Under the pieces are notes generated by a model. It ran no database searches, was not told the origin of the DNA, and worked only from the letters and a program-made list of their open reading frames with translations. A stretch of DNA of 49,710 nucleotides from Nitrospinota bacterium (GTDB taxonomy: Bacteria; Nitrospinota; Nitrospinia; Nitrospinales; Nitrospinaceae): the NCBI GenBank assembly GCA_029879645.1, contig JAOUPX010000009.1, positions 1 through 49,710 on the forward strand. Direction: 5' to 3'. Position numbers and translations under genes: made by a program. Below, piece after piece: positions 7,376-17,854 of the stretch (its first letter is position 1; each line of letters opens with the position of its first letter).

Positions 7376-7750
7376 ATGTGGGTTAAACAAGCTTTTCGGG
7401 ATTATTACAAGCCCAAACTTCGCCGGGAATTAAAGCGTGATCCAACCCAGGAGGAGTGCGATCAGCGGTTTGAGGAAATTTATAAAGAAATTCGCCTTAC
7501 TCTCTTGGCCGGAGTTTATGAAGGGGTTTCTCTGTATTTTTATGAGATTGCTCAGTTTACCCTGGATGAGTTCAATACTTTCAGAGACCGTCCAGAGGAT
7601 TACTTATTCGACCGCTTTGGCGGTGGAAATTTTAAATTGAATTTCTATGAAGGCGACTCCTTCGTGGTGACTGTAAATTTCAAACCGGAGGGAGAGCCTA
7701 AGTGGCATCATCTGCTCCCGGATAAAGCCAAACCTTTTGTGAAGTCTTGA
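7376..7750 (+). CDS. Hypothetical 124-residue cytosolic protein upstream of mfd
   Basis: I do not recognise the family. The protein has no signal peptide or membrane helix. The first half is charged and helical (MWVKQAFRDYYKPKLRRELK, then an aromatic-rich helix YEGVSLYFYEIAQF), and the second half looks like beta strands (GNFKLNFYEGDSFVVTVNFKP). Its stop codon overlaps the mfd start by one base (TGATG), so it is expected to be co-transcribed and coupled with mfd. The 233 bases before it hold AT-rich DNA and no recognisable gene. Confidence 0.75.
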   Translation: MWVKQAFRDYYKPKLRRELKRDPTQEECDQRFEEIYKEIRLTLLAGVYEGVSLYFYEIAQFTLDEFNTFRDRPEDYLFDRFGGGNFKLNFYEGDSFVVTVNFKPEGEPKWHHLLPDKAKPFVKS

Positions 7751-10700
7751 TGAATTCTCCCACCTCTTCGATTTTGGCCGAAAACGCCCTGGAAAGCAAA
7801 CTTTGGAATGAGTTGCTGGATTCCCTTAAATCCCTGAAGCACCCTCTGCGGGTGGCGGGATTGTCCGGAGCTTCCCGGTCGTTTCTACTCGCACAGGCCT
7901 GGAAGCAAACCAAGAGGCCGATGGTCATTATTACTTCGGAGACCATTGGCGGCGAATCATGGCTTTCCGACTTACGGTATTTTCTCCATCATGAAAAAGT
8001 CCGTATCTCTCCCGATTTCTTCCCGACATGGGAACTTCTGCCCTATGAACCCCTGTCTCCTTTCAGAGAAGTTTCAGGAGAACGATTGGCGGTTTTATGT
8101 AAAATGCAGGAAGGGCAATGTCCTATTCTGGTTGTTCCCCTGGAAGCGGCTCTTCAGTACCTGACACCCCGTGCCGCTCTTCGTAACCTGACTTACGATA
8201 TTCAAAAGGGCCAGACCCTCGACCGGGAAGTATTCGAAATGTGTCTGGTCGATAATGGATACACGCGTTCACATCTGGTGGAGGAGAGGGGACAATTCAG
8301 TTCCAGGGGAGATATTCTTGATGTCTTTCAGTCCCACCAGGCAAACCCTATCCGGATTCAATTTTTTGGTGATGAAGTGGAATCCATTCGGAAATTCGAA
8401 GTCAGTTCCCAGATTTCGATTGAAGAATGCGATCAAATTAAAATTCTACCGCTCCGAGAATTGTGTCTGACTGATAAAGCCCTTCAAAGCGGAATTGAAA
8501 ATATTATTGGATACGGCAAAGAGCATGACGTTGATCGTTCCCGTTTTAACGAGTTGGTGGAGAAAATCCGCAATTTGAAAAGTTTTTCCGGAATAGAAAT
8601 GCTGGCGCCTTTCTTTTTCGACAAAAGGGAAACCCTTTTTGATTACTTTTCAAATGATGCTCTGATCGTTCTGGATGACTTGAGTTTGATTGAAGAAAAG
8701 TGTGCTCAGTATGAAGAGTTGGTCCAGGAAGAATATCATCGTTGCGTGGAACGGGGGGATGTGGCCGCTGCCCCCGATACCCTGTATCTTTCCAAGTCCA
8801 CTTTTCTGCAGAAACTTGAAGGCCGGCCTCATGTTATTTTGGATTCTCTCAAACTCTCAGAAGGGGAAGGGGAGGGCGCTCGCAAATTCCAGATCAAGCC
8901 GATTCCCTCTTTTCAAGGTAAATTCGATCTATTTGCCCATCATGCAGTGGAATGGGTGGACAAAGGGTACCAGGTAACCGTCGCCGCACCCACCAAGGGA
9001 CATGTCAAACGCATGAATGAATTACTGGTAGATAAGGAATTAAATCTTCCGGTAGAGCAGGGATTTATCAGTCTTGGTTTTCAGTTTCCCGGATTGAATA
9101 AAGTTTTTGTCGCGGAACATGAAATCTTCGGCCGAACCCACAAGCATCGTCACCGCCGAAAATCCCGCTCTCAGCCATTTCAACGTGGTTTTAAAGATTT
9201 AAAAGAAGGCGATCTTTTAGTGCATGTGGATTACGGTATAGGTCAATACATCCGAACTAAAGAGTTAACCACAGGTTTGGGAGGCGGCGAGTTTCTTGAG
9301 ATTATGTATGCCGATGACCAGAAACTTTATATTCCCATGGACGGACTGGGTGTCATCCAAAAGTATGTGGGAGGTGGAGAAGAAAATCCACCTTTAAGCC
9401 GATTGGGAGGTACTCAATGGAAACGTCAGAAGAAAAAAATCAAAGAGGCCCTTAAAGAACTGGCAGGCGAGCTTTTAAAAGTGTATGCGGCGAGGGAATT
9501 GGCCAAGGGGCACGTGTATTCGCATAATTCCGTTTTAATGCAGGACTTTGCCGATTCCTTTGAGTATGTGGAGACTGAAGACCAGTTAAAAGCTATTGAA
9601 GACGTGATTGAAGATCTGGAGCGTGAAAAACCCATGGATCGGTTGATTTGCGGCGACGTGGGATACGGCAAAACTGAAGTGGCCATGCGGGCCGCCTTCA
9701 GTGCGGTTTTGGATAAAAAACAGGTTGCCGTTCTGGTTCCTACCACCATCCTTGCCCAGCAGCATTGGGTGACTTTCCAGGAGCGGTTTCACACATATCC
9801 TGTTCAGATAGAAATGGTCAGTCGTTTTCGCACTCCCCGCGAGCAAAAAGAAACCCTCAGACGTTTGAAAGAGGGCAAAGTCGATATTCTAGTAGGGACG
9901 CATCGAATATTGTCAAAGGATGTGCAATTCGCAGACCTGGGTCTGGTCATCATTGATGAGGAACAGCGGTTTGGGGTCAAACATAAAGAGCGCATGAAGG
10001 AGCTGAGAGCTTCGATAGACGTACTCACTTTAAGCGCCACTCCCATTCCTCGAACCCTCCATTTCTCCCTGATGGGGGTGCGAGATTTGAGTGTCATCGA
10101 AACTCCTCCCAGCGACCGTCTGTCCATTAAAACCTATGTCCGGAAGTTCGATGAAAGCGTCATTCGTGAGGCTATCCTGCGGGAAAAGGACCGGGGAGGA
10201 CAGGTCTACTTTGTTCATAATAAGGTTCAAAGCATCCATTCCACCGCCGCTCTAATTAAGGAGATTGTTCCGGAAATTTCCATCGGTATTGCGCACGGCC
10301 AGCTCCAGGAACGGATGTTGGAAAAAGTCATGCGGCAATTTATCGAAAAGGAAATCGATCTTTTATTGTGCACGTCCATTATCGAGTCTGGTTTGGATAT
10401 TCCATCGGCCAACACCATAATCATTAATCGCGCAGACCAGTTCGGATTGGCCCAGTTATATCAATTGCGGGGAAGAGTAGGGCGGTACAAGCATCAAGCC
10501 TATGCATATCTACTGATACCCGGGGCGATGGCAATCAGCGATGATGCCCGTAAACGATTGACTGCCATCGAAGAGATGAGCGATCTGGGTGCCGGTTTTG
10601 AACTGGCAGCTCGTGACATGGAGATTCGAGGTACGGGCAATATGCTGGGTCATAATCAATCCGGCCATATTTCCACCATCGGTTTCGATTTATATTGTAA

Positions 10701-11196
10701 AATGATGGAAGAGACCATTCGGGAAATGAAAGGACAAAAAGTAGAGTCCAAAGTCGAACCTGAAATTAATTTGGAAATTAAAGGTTTTATTCCCAAGGAT
10801 TATGTTTCCGATTTAAATCAAAGGCTGGAAATATATCGGCGGCTGCAATTATTGGATGATTTTGAAGGTCTGGATACACTTAAAACAGAATTGAATGATC
10901 GATACGGACCTTATCCGGAGGAAGTCGAAAAATTACTGGTCTTGTTGGAAATCAGGCTGTATTGCCAACAACTCCATATTACCAAAGCCCAGCTAAAACG
11001 TAACGAAGTAACCCTGACCCTGGGATCTTCCACCCGGCTCTCCACCCACAAACTGATGACGATGTTAAACCCTGGAATGCAATTGATTTCAGAATTTCAT
11101 ATTTTAATCAGATTAAAAAACAAAGGCTGGAAAGAAGACTCTGCTTTGATTTGTTCTCACCTGAAACGATTAATCAGTTGTATGGATGACAATTAG
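7750..11196 (+). CDS. mfd: Transcription-repair coupling factor Mfd
   Basis: Mfd recognises RNA polymerase stalled at lesions, dislodges it with an ATP-driven translocase and recruits UvrA. The 1148 residues show the full layout: UvrB-homology module (first ~350), CarD-like RNA-polymerase-interacting domain (DLKEGDLLVHVDYGIGQYI, about 490-510), translocase with Walker A GDVGYGKTE and Walker B-type DEEQRFG, the RecG-like TRG region (QLRGRVGRYKHQAYAYLL) and the C-terminal D7 domain (EINLEIKGFIPKDYVSDLNQRLEIYRRL). I place the start at the ATG at 7750 rather than the TTG at 7747. It overlaps the upstream gene by one base. Confidence 0.97.
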   Translation: MNSPTSSILAENALESKLWNELLDSLKSLKHPLRVAGLSGASRSFLLAQAWKQTKRPMVIITSETIGGESWLSDLRYFLHHEKVRISPDFFPTWELLPYEPLSPFREVSGERLAVLCKMQEGQCPILVVPLEAALQYLTPRAALRNLTYDIQKGQTLDREVFEMCLVDNGYTRSHLVEERGQFSSRGDILDVFQSHQANPIRIQFFGDEVESIRKFEVSSQISIEECDQIKILPLRELCLTDKALQSGIENIIGYGKEHDVDRSRFNELVEKIRNLKSFSGIEMLAPFFFDKRETLFDYFSNDALIVLDDLSLIEEKCAQYEELVQEEYHRCVERGDVAAAPDTLYLSKSTFLQKLEGRPHVILDSLKLSEGEGEGARKFQIKPIPSFQGKFDLFAHHAVEWVDKGYQVTVAAPTKGHVKRMNELLVDKELNLPVEQGFISLGFQFPGLNKVFVAEHEIFGRTHKHRHRRKSRSQPFQRGFKDLKEGDLLVHVDYGIGQYIRTKELTTGLGGGEFLEIMYADDQKLYIPMDGLGVIQKYVGGGEENPPLSRLGGTQWKRQKKKIKEALKELAGELLKVYAARELAKGHVYSHNSVLMQDFADSFEYVETEDQLKAIEDVIEDLEREKPMDRLICGDVGYGKTEVAMRAAFSAVLDKKQVAVLVPTTILAQQHWVTFQERFHTYPVQIEMVSRFRTPREQKETLRRLKEGKVDILVGTHRILSKDVQFADLGLVIIDEEQRFGVKHKERMKELRASIDVLTLSATPIPRTLHFSLMGVRDLSVIETPPSDRLSIKTYVRKFDESVIREAILREKDRGGQVYFVHNKVQSIHSTAALIKEIVPEISIGIAHGQLQERMLEKVMRQFIEKEIDLLLCTSIIESGLDIPSANTIIINRADQFGLAQLYQLRGRVGRYKHQAYAYLLIPGAMAISDDARKRLTAIEEMSDLGAGFELAARDMEIRGTGNMLGHNQSGHISTIGFDLYCKMMEETIREMKGQKVESKVEPEINLEIKGFIPKDYVSDLNQRLEIYRRLQLLDDFEGLDTLKTELNDRYGPYPEEVEKLLVLLEIRLYCQQLHITKAQLKRNEVTLTLGSSTRLSTHKLMTMLNPGMQLISEFHILIRLKNKGWKEDSALICSHLKRLISCMDDN

Positions 11197-11200
11197 AGCT

Positions 11201-12172
11201 ATGAATATTAGGATAACAAGATTACAGCTTGCGATTTTTACTATTACCTTCCTGTCTGGCCTGTGCATGGGATGTGAATCAGGAGGTTCCGACGAAAAAG
11301 GTGAGGCCACGGATGTAGTAGTTGTTGTCAATAAAGAAGAAATCACACGAGAAGACTTTCAAAATGAACTGAAATGGTCCAAAAGGAAATACCGGGTCAG
11401 GAAAAACGACGTTGTTGAACCCAACCAGGAAACCTGGTTGAAAATGAATACCCTCAACGAACTTATTCAGGAAAGCCTGCTTCGTCAAGAGGCCATCAGG
11501 CAGGGCATCAAGGTGACTTCCGCCGAATTTGAAAAATATCTGGATCAAAATAAAGAGGGTTATAAAGAAGACACCTTTGAGAGAGCTTTGGAGATTGAAG
11601 AAATTTCCAGGTATCAGTGGGACGAAAAATTAAAAGCCAACCTGCTGATTCGAAAACTAACCGAAGAGGTCATAAATCGTAAGATTGAAATTCCGGAAAA
11701 AGATATGCTGGACTACTTTAACAATAACAAAGAGGAATTTCAAAAAGGCGAACAAGTCCGAACACTCCACATAATGGTGGAAACGGAGGATGAGGCCCGA
11801 CGGATTTTAAAGATGGTGCAGAAGGGAAAATCGTTTTCAGATTTAGCCAAAGAGCACTCTCTTGGGCTTGAAGGAAAGTCCGGCGGCGATATGGGATACT
11901 TTGAGGCAGGGCAAATGCAAAAAGAGTTTGATGGGGTTTTTGAGTTGGATGTCGGTAGTGTCAGCGATATTATTCAAACCCCTTATGGATTTCATATTTT
12001 TAAAGTTGTCGACAAGAAACCTGAACGTAATATGAATTTTGAGGAATCCCAAAAACAAATTCACGCCAAATTATTGCATGAGGCCCAGGAGAAAGCTTTT
12101 CAGAAATGGGTTGATGAAATCAGGCAGAAGGCAGAAATCATTATTAAATATGAGATATTGGATTCCATTTAG
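11201..12172 (+). CDS. Exported parvulin-type peptidyl-prolyl isomerase (SurA/PrsA-like, possible lipoprotein)
   Basis: The gene encodes a periplasmic folding chaperone with an N-terminal SurA-like helical region and one parvulin domain (QVRTLHIMVETEDEARRILKMV through SGGDMGYFEAGQMQKEFDGVF to QTPYGFHIFKVVDK, roughly residues 180-275). The N-terminus is a signal sequence ending in LSGLCMGCES; Cys at the end of this stretch could be lipidated, but the lipobox is not canonical. I prefer the ATG at 11201, four bases after mfd, because GAG precedes it; the track start at 11186 lies inside mfd. It overlaps the next, paralogous chaperone gene by 23 bases. Confidence 0.85.
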   Translation: MNIRITRLQLAIFTITFLSGLCMGCESGGSDEKGEATDVVVVVNKEEITREDFQNELKWSKRKYRVRKNDVVEPNQETWLKMNTLNELIQESLLRQEAIRQGIKVTSAEFEKYLDQNKEGYKEDTFERALEIEEISRYQWDEKLKANLLIRKLTEEVINRKIEIPEKDMLDYFNNNKEEFQKGEQVRTLHIMVETEDEARRILKMVQKGKSFSDLAKEHSLGLEGKSGGDMGYFEAGQMQKEFDGVFELDVGSVSDIIQTPYGFHIFKVVDKKPERNMNFEESQKQIHAKLLHEAQEKAFQKWVDEIRQKAEIIIKYEILDSI

Positions 12173-13379
12173 ACATTTGTTCTTCACTGCATTCTTCCTG
12201 TGGAATTTGCTGTGGCTCCCCGTTTCAGGTTTGACGGCAACTGTTGACCGTATCGTAGCCAAAGTAAATAAAGAAATCATTACCCTAAGCGAGCTGGAAG
12301 AAAGGGTTTTTTTGAAGATCATGAACTTTCGGAAAATGAATGTTCAACCCATGCCTACCAAAGAGCAGGTGATGAGTGAAGAGCTTGATGCCATGATCAT
12401 GGAAAAATTGTTGGTGGATGCCGGTCAGAAGCGCGGTTACAAAGTAGATGATAAGCGGGTGAATAGCGCGATCCAGGATATTGAGCAGCTGAATCAATTG
12501 AAAGAAGGGGAATTGGAGCTGATGCTCAGGGCCGAAGGTAAATCCATGGAAGAATATCGCCAGAAAATCCGCGAACAGATTATGATGAGTGATATCAGAG
12601 GGTATGAAGTACGTAAGCGGATTTCCGTGAGCGAGGAGGAAATACAGGAATATTACGATAAAAATATACAGAGGTACTGGGTTCCTGCAAAGTTGAAATT
12701 AAGACATATCCTGTTTTTAATGGAAGATGAATTGCCGGAGGAACATAAACAGATCAAAAGGATCAAGGCTCAACAGGCGCTGATAAAAATCAGGTCGGGA
12801 GAGAATTTCGCATCGGTAGCCAGGGAGTTCTCGGAAGATGTTTCTGCATCTTCAGGAGGAGACCTGGGTGAATTGGAACGTGGAAAGATGGTGCCGGAAT
12901 TTGAAAAGGCTGCTTTTGATTTAAAAGAAGGTGAGGTGAGCGGTTTGGTTGAAACTCCCTATGGGTTGCATATCATCAAGGTAGATAAAATCACCCCCGG
13001 AGGTACCCTTGCCTTGGACGAAGTACGGGACGAAATTAACAATATTTTTATAAAAGACAAGAGTGAGCAAGAGTTCCGTGACTATATGAATGAACTCAAG
13101 GAAAATGCTTTTGTTCAGAACAAGTTATTTTCAACCCCAACGGTGAGGCCGGGGGCAGGAAATGACGTTTTAGCTGAAGCTCCAGAGAGTCCGCTGAGCA
13201 GTCAGGAAGTAGGGTTGAATTCGTCCGTAGAGCCCAACTCGTTGGCTCAGGCCAATGAATATTCCAAATTTAAGAGTTTTGAGGAAAAATTAAGGTACTA
13301 TAAAAACTTAAGGGATAACCAGAGAATTTCCGAGGAAGATTACCACAAAAAGAAACAAGAACTCTTGAATCATCTTTAA
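12150..13379 (+). CDS. surA: SurA-like periplasmic chaperone / peptidyl-prolyl isomerase
   Basis: SurA-type proteins escort unfolded outer-membrane proteins across the periplasm. After a signal peptide (RHLFFTAFFLWNLLWLPVSG) comes the typical SurA start VDRIVAKVNKEIITLSELEE, then the N-terminal helical domain and one parvulin domain (KLKLRHILFLMEDELPEE to SASSGGDLGELERGKMVPEF and ETPYGLHIIKVDKI). Bacterial SurA often has two parvulin domains, so this is the single-domain form. A C-terminal extension of about 80 residues ends in a helical SHOCT-like segment (FEEKLRYYKNLRDNQRISEEDY). The track start at 12039 is inside the upstream gene; the ATG at 12150 gives the signal peptide. Confidence 0.87.
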   Translation: MRYWIPFRHLFFTAFFLWNLLWLPVSGLTATVDRIVAKVNKEIITLSELEERVFLKIMNFRKMNVQPMPTKEQVMSEELDAMIMEKLLVDAGQKRGYKVDDKRVNSAIQDIEQLNQLKEGELELMLRAEGKSMEEYRQKIREQIMMSDIRGYEVRKRISVSEEEIQEYYDKNIQRYWVPAKLKLRHILFLMEDELPEEHKQIKRIKAQQALIKIRSGENFASVAREFSEDVSASSGGDLGELERGKMVPEFEKAAFDLKEGEVSGLVETPYGLHIIKVDKITPGGTLALDEVRDEINNIFIKDKSEQEFRDYMNELKENAFVQNKLFSTPTVRPGAGNDVLAEAPESPLSSQEVGLNSSVEPNSLAQANEYSKFKSFEEKLRYYKNLRDNQRISEEDYHKKKQELLNHL

Positions 13380-13443
13380 TTCCACAATCCATACGTCAGA
13401 TCCCATCTCTCCTTCTCAAAATAATTCAATGTTTTGAGTAACC

Positions 13444-14865
13444 ATGAATTCATTTATTGATAAGGTTAAAAAGACCCTCTTTGATCATTCTATGATTGAA
13501 TCGGGAGAACGTGTTCTTGTGGCCGTATCCGGAGGGCCGGATTCGGTGGCCTTGCTGCACAGCCTGGTAGAATTGAGGGAAATAATCGATTTTGATATTA
13601 AAGTGGTTCATCTGAATCATAGCGCACGTGGAGCGGAGTCTGATAGTGATGCCCGGTTTGTGCATGAATTGGGTAAAAGTCTGGATATCGAAACCTTGAT
13701 CGAAACAATAGATGTTCCTTCCGAATATTTTATTTCCAAGTACTCCTTTCAGGAAACAGCGCGGGAAATTCGCTTGCAGTTTTTTGAATCTGCTTTAAAC
13801 GTACTGGGTGGACATAAATTAGCTTTGGGACATACTCAGGGTGATCAGGTGGAAACCGTTTTAATGAATCTATTGCGGGGGAGTGGCCTTAAGGGACTGG
13901 GAGGGATGAGTCCCGTCCGATTTCCATATATTCGTCCGTTGTTCAACTGTTCCAGGGCGGATGTTATCGATTTTTTAACTAAAGGAAATATTTCCTATTG
14001 TCAGGATTCAACTAATGAGAAGTCGGATTATTTGCGCAATAGAATCCGGTTGGAGCTGATTCCCTATCTTCAAAAGAATTATAATCCCGGAATTGCCAGT
14101 AATCTGATTGAGACTGCTGAAATTGTTCGGGATGACAATGACTGGTTAGACAGGCTGGTGAAGCAGGAATTCAATCAGCTCTCCTCAGTGTCTGAGCATA
14201 AGGGAAGTTTGGATTTGGAGGTAAAGGCTTTTTTGATATTTCCCAAATCGCTCCAGAGACGGTTGATCCGGGAAGCATTGCATTTTCTTAAAGGTGACTT
14301 AAGGAAGATTACTTTTCAACATATACAGCAGGTGCTGCAATTAATTAAAATCGGACAAAATGGAAAAAGCATCGATCTGCCGGGCCAGATCAAGGTTGGA
14401 CGCATTGGTGACCGGTTAACCTTTAAAAGAATCCTGAAAAGCCCATCCGTCATCATAAAAGGTGAAAAAAATGATAACGAGGTTGTGCCTCTCAATATTC
14501 CCGGCGAAACGTCAGTTGAAGATAGTGGGGTAACTTTGAATACTTGTTTAATAGAGCGGGCCGACGCGGATATTGAGAACGGTTCATCAAAGAAAGTATT
14601 TCTCGACTTCGACAAAACAGGAGAGAAAATCCTGATCCGTTTTTTTCAACCCGGCGACCGGATTCAACCGTTGGGTATGAATGGGACAAAAAAATTGAAG
14701 TCTCTATTTATTGATGAGAAAGTTCCCCGGAATGCCCGATCTCGGATACCCATCTTGACAACCATCGAAAACGATATTATTTGGGTATATGGCATGAGGA
14801 TCGCTCACCGCTACCGAGTGACTGAGAATTCCAGAAACGTCTTATTAATTAGTGGTTTACCCTGA
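13444..14865 (+). CDS. tilS: tRNA(Ile)-lysidine synthetase TilS
   Basis: TilS attaches lysine to C34 of the CAU anticodon of a minor tRNA-Ile, so that it reads AUA instead of AUG. The PP-loop ATP-pyrophosphatase motif AVSGGPDSVALL is at residues 27-38, followed by VVHLNHSARGAESD and GHTQGDQVETVLMNLLRGSGLKGLGGM, and the TilS C-terminal domain (FQPGDRIQPLGMNGTKKLKS) is present. The 473-residue length is normal. In many genomes tilS directly precedes ftsH, as here. Confidence 0.95.
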   Translation: MNSFIDKVKKTLFDHSMIESGERVLVAVSGGPDSVALLHSLVELREIIDFDIKVVHLNHSARGAESDSDARFVHELGKSLDIETLIETIDVPSEYFISKYSFQETAREIRLQFFESALNVLGGHKLALGHTQGDQVETVLMNLLRGSGLKGLGGMSPVRFPYIRPLFNCSRADVIDFLTKGNISYCQDSTNEKSDYLRNRIRLELIPYLQKNYNPGIASNLIETAEIVRDDNDWLDRLVKQEFNQLSSVSEHKGSLDLEVKAFLIFPKSLQRRLIREALHFLKGDLRKITFQHIQQVLQLIKIGQNGKSIDLPGQIKVGRIGDRLTFKRILKSPSVIIKGEKNDNEVVPLNIPGETSVEDSGVTLNTCLIERADADIENGSSKKVFLDFDKTGEKILIRFFQPGDRIQPLGMNGTKKLKSLFIDEKVPRNARSRIPILTTIENDIIWVYGMRIAHRYRVTENSRNVLLISGLP

Positions 14866-14985
14866 TTTGCCGGCGGGATGGAGACTGTAAAGAAAGGCCC
14901 ATTTCCCCAATGAAATATGCTAATATTAATTCAAGACTAGAAGAACGGGGTTTTTCCATCCGTCGACATAATAAAGGAGAAGGTT

Positions 14986-16920
14986 TTGAACCAATTTTAT
15001 AAAAATTTAGCTTTGTGGATCATTATCGCATTCATCCTGTTGGCATTGGTCAATATGATCAACCAACCGGTGGAATCCCCGAAGGTTGTATACAGTGAAT
15101 TTCTTGATCTTGTAGAGAATGGAGAGGTTAAGGAAGTTAAAATTGATGGCCAGAAGGTTACGGGTGAATATACGAAAGGTGGACCTTTTCAAACCGATAT
15201 CCTGATCGAAGACCCTGAGCTCATGAAGCTTTTACGTAAAAAAGGTGTTCGTACAGTGGTGGTGCCTCCTGATACTAATAATTGGTATACCAATGTCCTT
15301 ATTTCATGGTTCCCCCTCATTCTGTTATTGGGAATCTGGATATTCTTCATGAGGCAAATGCAATCTGGGGGCGGGAAAGCCCTTTCCTTCGGAAAAAGCA
15401 AGGCCCGCCTGATGGGTGAGAAGAAGAATCAAACCACCTTCAAGGATGTGGCCGGCGCGGATGAAGCCAAAGAAGAATTGCATGAGATTATTGAATTCCT
15501 GAAAGAACCACAGAAATTCAGCAAACTGGGCGGTAAAATTCCCAAGGGTGTTCTGCTTGTAGGACCTCCCGGCACTGGCAAAACCCTGTTGGCCCGTGCT
15601 ATTGCCGGTGAAGCCAATGTGCCCTTTTTCAGTATCAGCGGATCGGATTTCGTGGAAATGTTCGTTGGCGTGGGTGCTTCCCGTGTTCGCGATTTATTTG
15701 ACCAGGGTAAAAAGAACAGCCCCTGTATCATTTTCATTGATGAAATTGATGCCGTAGGAAGACATCGTGGCGCCGGTTTGGGGGGTGGGCACGACGAGCG
15801 TGAACAAACTTTAAATCAATTGCTGGTCGAAATGGACGGCTTTGAAAACAATGAAGGTGTCATCCTCATAGCCGCTACCAACAGACCGGATGTATTGGAC
15901 CCTGCATTGCTCCGCCCAGGCCGGTTTGACCGCCAGGTGGTGGTCGCGCGGCCCGATATCAAAGGCCGCGAAGGTATTTTGAAAGTTCACACCTCACAAG
16001 TACCCTTGGACGACGATGTGACCTTAAAAACTATCGCTCGAGGAACACCGGGTTTTACCGGAGCCGATTTGGCCAACCTGGTTAATGAAGCGGCTTTATT
16101 GGCCGCACGTGCCGAGAAGAAAGTCGTCACTATGGTTGACTTTGAAAACGCCAAGGATAAGGTGTTAATGGGCGTTGAACGGCGAAGTATGGTGATAACG
16201 GAAAAAGAAAAGAAAAATACCGCCTATCACGAGGCCGGGCATGCCCTGGTAGCCTACTTGCTTCCGGGAGCTGATCCTTTGCATAAGGTAACCATTATTC
16301 CGCGTGGTCGGGCTTTGGGAGTTACCATGCAGTTACCGGAAGACGACAAACATACCTATCCCCGCAAATACTTGATTAATAATCTGGCCATAATGATGGG
16401 TGGCAGGGTTGCTGAGGAAATTTGCCTCGGGGAAATGACCACCGGCGCAGGCAATGATATTGAACGTGCCACAGAAACGGCGCGTAAAATGGTTTGCGAA
16501 TGGGGAATGAGCGAAAAAATGGGGCCCCTGACCTATGGAACCAAGGAGGAGCAGGTATTTCTCGGAAAAGATTTTTCTTCGCAGAAAAACTTCAGTGACG
16601 AAACAGCCAAGTTGATCGATCTGGAGGTTAAAGCTCTTGTTATGGGCGGTTATAATACCGCGATGGATTTGCTCACCAAGAATCGCAATTCTCTGGAAAA
16701 GCTCTCCCTTGCTTTATTGGAGCATGAAACTCTGGACCTTAAGGAAATTGCCGAAATCATCGATGGCAAACCACCAAAATCGGATAATGATGAGACCCCG
16801 AAAGAAGAGCTTCCCGATGATTCAGTTCTTGCTAAAGACAAAAAAGGTAAGAAAAAGAAGGGGCCATTGGATGATCCCGAGGGTCTTTTAGGCGGTATGC
16901 CCAACCCATCTCCCGCTTAA
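14986..16920 (+). CDS. ftsH: ATP-dependent zinc metalloprotease FtsH
   Basis: FtsH is the hexameric membrane AAA+ protease that degrades misfolded membrane proteins and short-lived regulators. Two transmembrane helices (residues 8-24 and about 103-121) flank the periplasmic domain. Walker A GPPGTGKT is at 193-200, Walker B is [12 protein letters not shown], the second region of homology includes [19 protein letters not shown], and the zinc site HEAGH is at 415-419. The start codon is TTG, supported by a strong AAGGAGAAGG site. The 644-residue protein ends in a Lys-rich tail. A terminator follows at once. Confidence 0.98.
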   Translation: MNQFYKNLALWIIIAFILLALVNMINQPVESPKVVYSEFLDLVENGEVKEVKIDGQKVTGEYTKGGPFQTDILIEDPELMKLLRKKGVRTVVVPPDTNNWYTNVLISWFPLILLLGIWIFFMRQMQSGGGKALSFGKSKARLMGEKKNQTTFKDVAGADEAKEELHEIIEFLKEPQKFSKLGGKIPKGVLLVGPPGTGKTLLARAIAGEANVPFFSISGSDFVEMFVGVGASRVRDLFDQGKKNSPCIIFIDEIDAVGRHRGAGLGGGHDEREQTLNQLLVEMDGFENNEGVILIAATNRPDVLDPALLRPGRFDRQVVVARPDIKGREGILKVHTSQVPLDDDVTLKTIARGTPGFTGADLANLVNEAALLAARAEKKVVTMVDFENAKDKVLMGVERRSMVITEKEKKNTAYHEAGHALVAYLLPGADPLHKVTIIPRGRALGVTMQLPEDDKHTYPRKYLINNLAIMMGGRVAEEICLGEMTTGAGNDIERATETARKMVCEWGMSEKMGPLTYGTKEEQVFLGKDFSSQKNFSDETAKLIDLEVKALVMGGYNTAMDLLTKNRNSLEKLSLALLEHETLDLKEIAEIIDGKPPKSDNDETPKEELPDDSVLAKDKKGKKKKGPLDDPEGLLGGMPNPSPA

Positions 16921-16954
16921 AGAATACTTACGATTTTTAAATGAAGAAATTCCC

Positions 16955-16992
16955 AACTCCACTCCCGATCCTTCTGGAGTGGAGTTTTTTTT
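16955..16992 (+). terminator. Rho-independent terminator after ftsH
   Basis: AACTCCACTCC (16955-16965) and GGAGTGGAGTT (16976-16986) form a perfect 11-bp stem with a 10-base loop and run into eight T residues (16985-16992). Its presence shows that the track start of folP at 16979 is wrong. Confidence 0.9.
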
Positions 16993-17038
16993 ACCTGTAA
17001 TCCAAAGCCGGCTTTCAGTGAACTCCCATATAAAATCA

Positions 17039-17854
17039 ATGAGTAGTTTTGAGCCTCCAAAAATCATGGGAATCATCAACCTTTCTCCAGATTCCTTTTT
17101 TCCGGATAGCCGGATTCCTACCGTAACGGCCGCTCTTTTGTCCGCCGAGAGAATGATCGAGGAAGGGGCGGATTATCTCGATATAGGGGCAGAGTCTTCA
17201 CGGCCGGGTTCTAAACCCATCTCGGAAGAAGAAGAATTATCAATAATCCTTCCGGTTATAATCAAAATGTGCAAAAGCTTTTCGGTTCCGGTATCGGTCG
17301 ATACTTATAAGCCGGGTGTCGCTCAGAGGGTTCTGGACGCTGGCGCCTCTATCATCAATGATATTACAGGCCTCCGGTACCCTCAAATGGCCCCCATTAT
17401 CGCCGAATATGATGCCGGTGTAATCATTATGCATATGTTGGGATTGCCAGATTCTATGCAGGAAAATATTCATTACCAAGATTGCGTAGGGGAGATAATA
17501 TCTTTTCTGGAGGAGGGCGTCCGGACTGCGGAGTCTGCAGGCATTGCGTCCGATCGCATCTGGGTAGACCCTGGAATCGGGTTTGGGAAAACGACCGAGC
17601 ATAATCTTGATATTCTGGCGCATCTCGATAAATTCGCATCGTTAAATAAGTCGCTTTTACTGGGTGCGTCCCGTAAATCATTTATAGGTAAAATTTTGGA
17701 TTTGCCGGTAGCTGAACGCCTGGAGGGCTCCCTTGCGATCGCCGTGGTAGGAGTGATGAAGGGAGCGCGTATTCTTCGCGTGCACGATGTCCTGGAAACG
17801 AATCGTGTGCTCAAGGTGGTCAGTGAAATTTTGAAGGTTCAAGATGGAAAATAG
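17039..17854 (+). CDS. folP: Dihydropteroate synthase FolP
   Basis: FolP condenses 6-hydroxymethyl-dihydropterin pyrophosphate with p-aminobenzoate in folate synthesis and is the target of sulfonamides. Conserved segments are IMGIINLSPDSFFPDS, GADYLDIGAESSRPGS, VSVDTYKPGVA, SIINDITGL, WVDPGIGFGKTTEHN and LLLGASRKSFIG. I start at the ATG at 17039; the longer track ORF begins inside the ftsH terminator. A GTG at 17018 is the other candidate. The 271-residue length fits the family. The end overlaps pdxJ by 11 bases. Confidence 0.95.
   Translation: MSSFEPPKIMGIINLSPDSFFPDSRIPTVTAALLSAERMIEEGADYLDIGAESSRPGSKPISEEEELSIILPVIIKMCKSFSVPVSVDTYKPGVAQRVLDAGASIINDITGLRYPQMAPIIAEYDAGVIIMHMLGLPDSMQENIHYQDCVGEIISFLEEGVRTAESAGIASDRIWVDPGIGFGKTTEHNLDILAHLDKFASLNKSLLLGASRKSFIGKILDLPVAERLEGSLAIAVVGVMKGARILRVHDVLETNRVLKVVSEILKVQDGK

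Noticed and set aside
16979-17038. Longer N-terminus of FolP
   Set aside because: The start at 16979 lies inside the ftsH terminator, and the added residues do not match the family.
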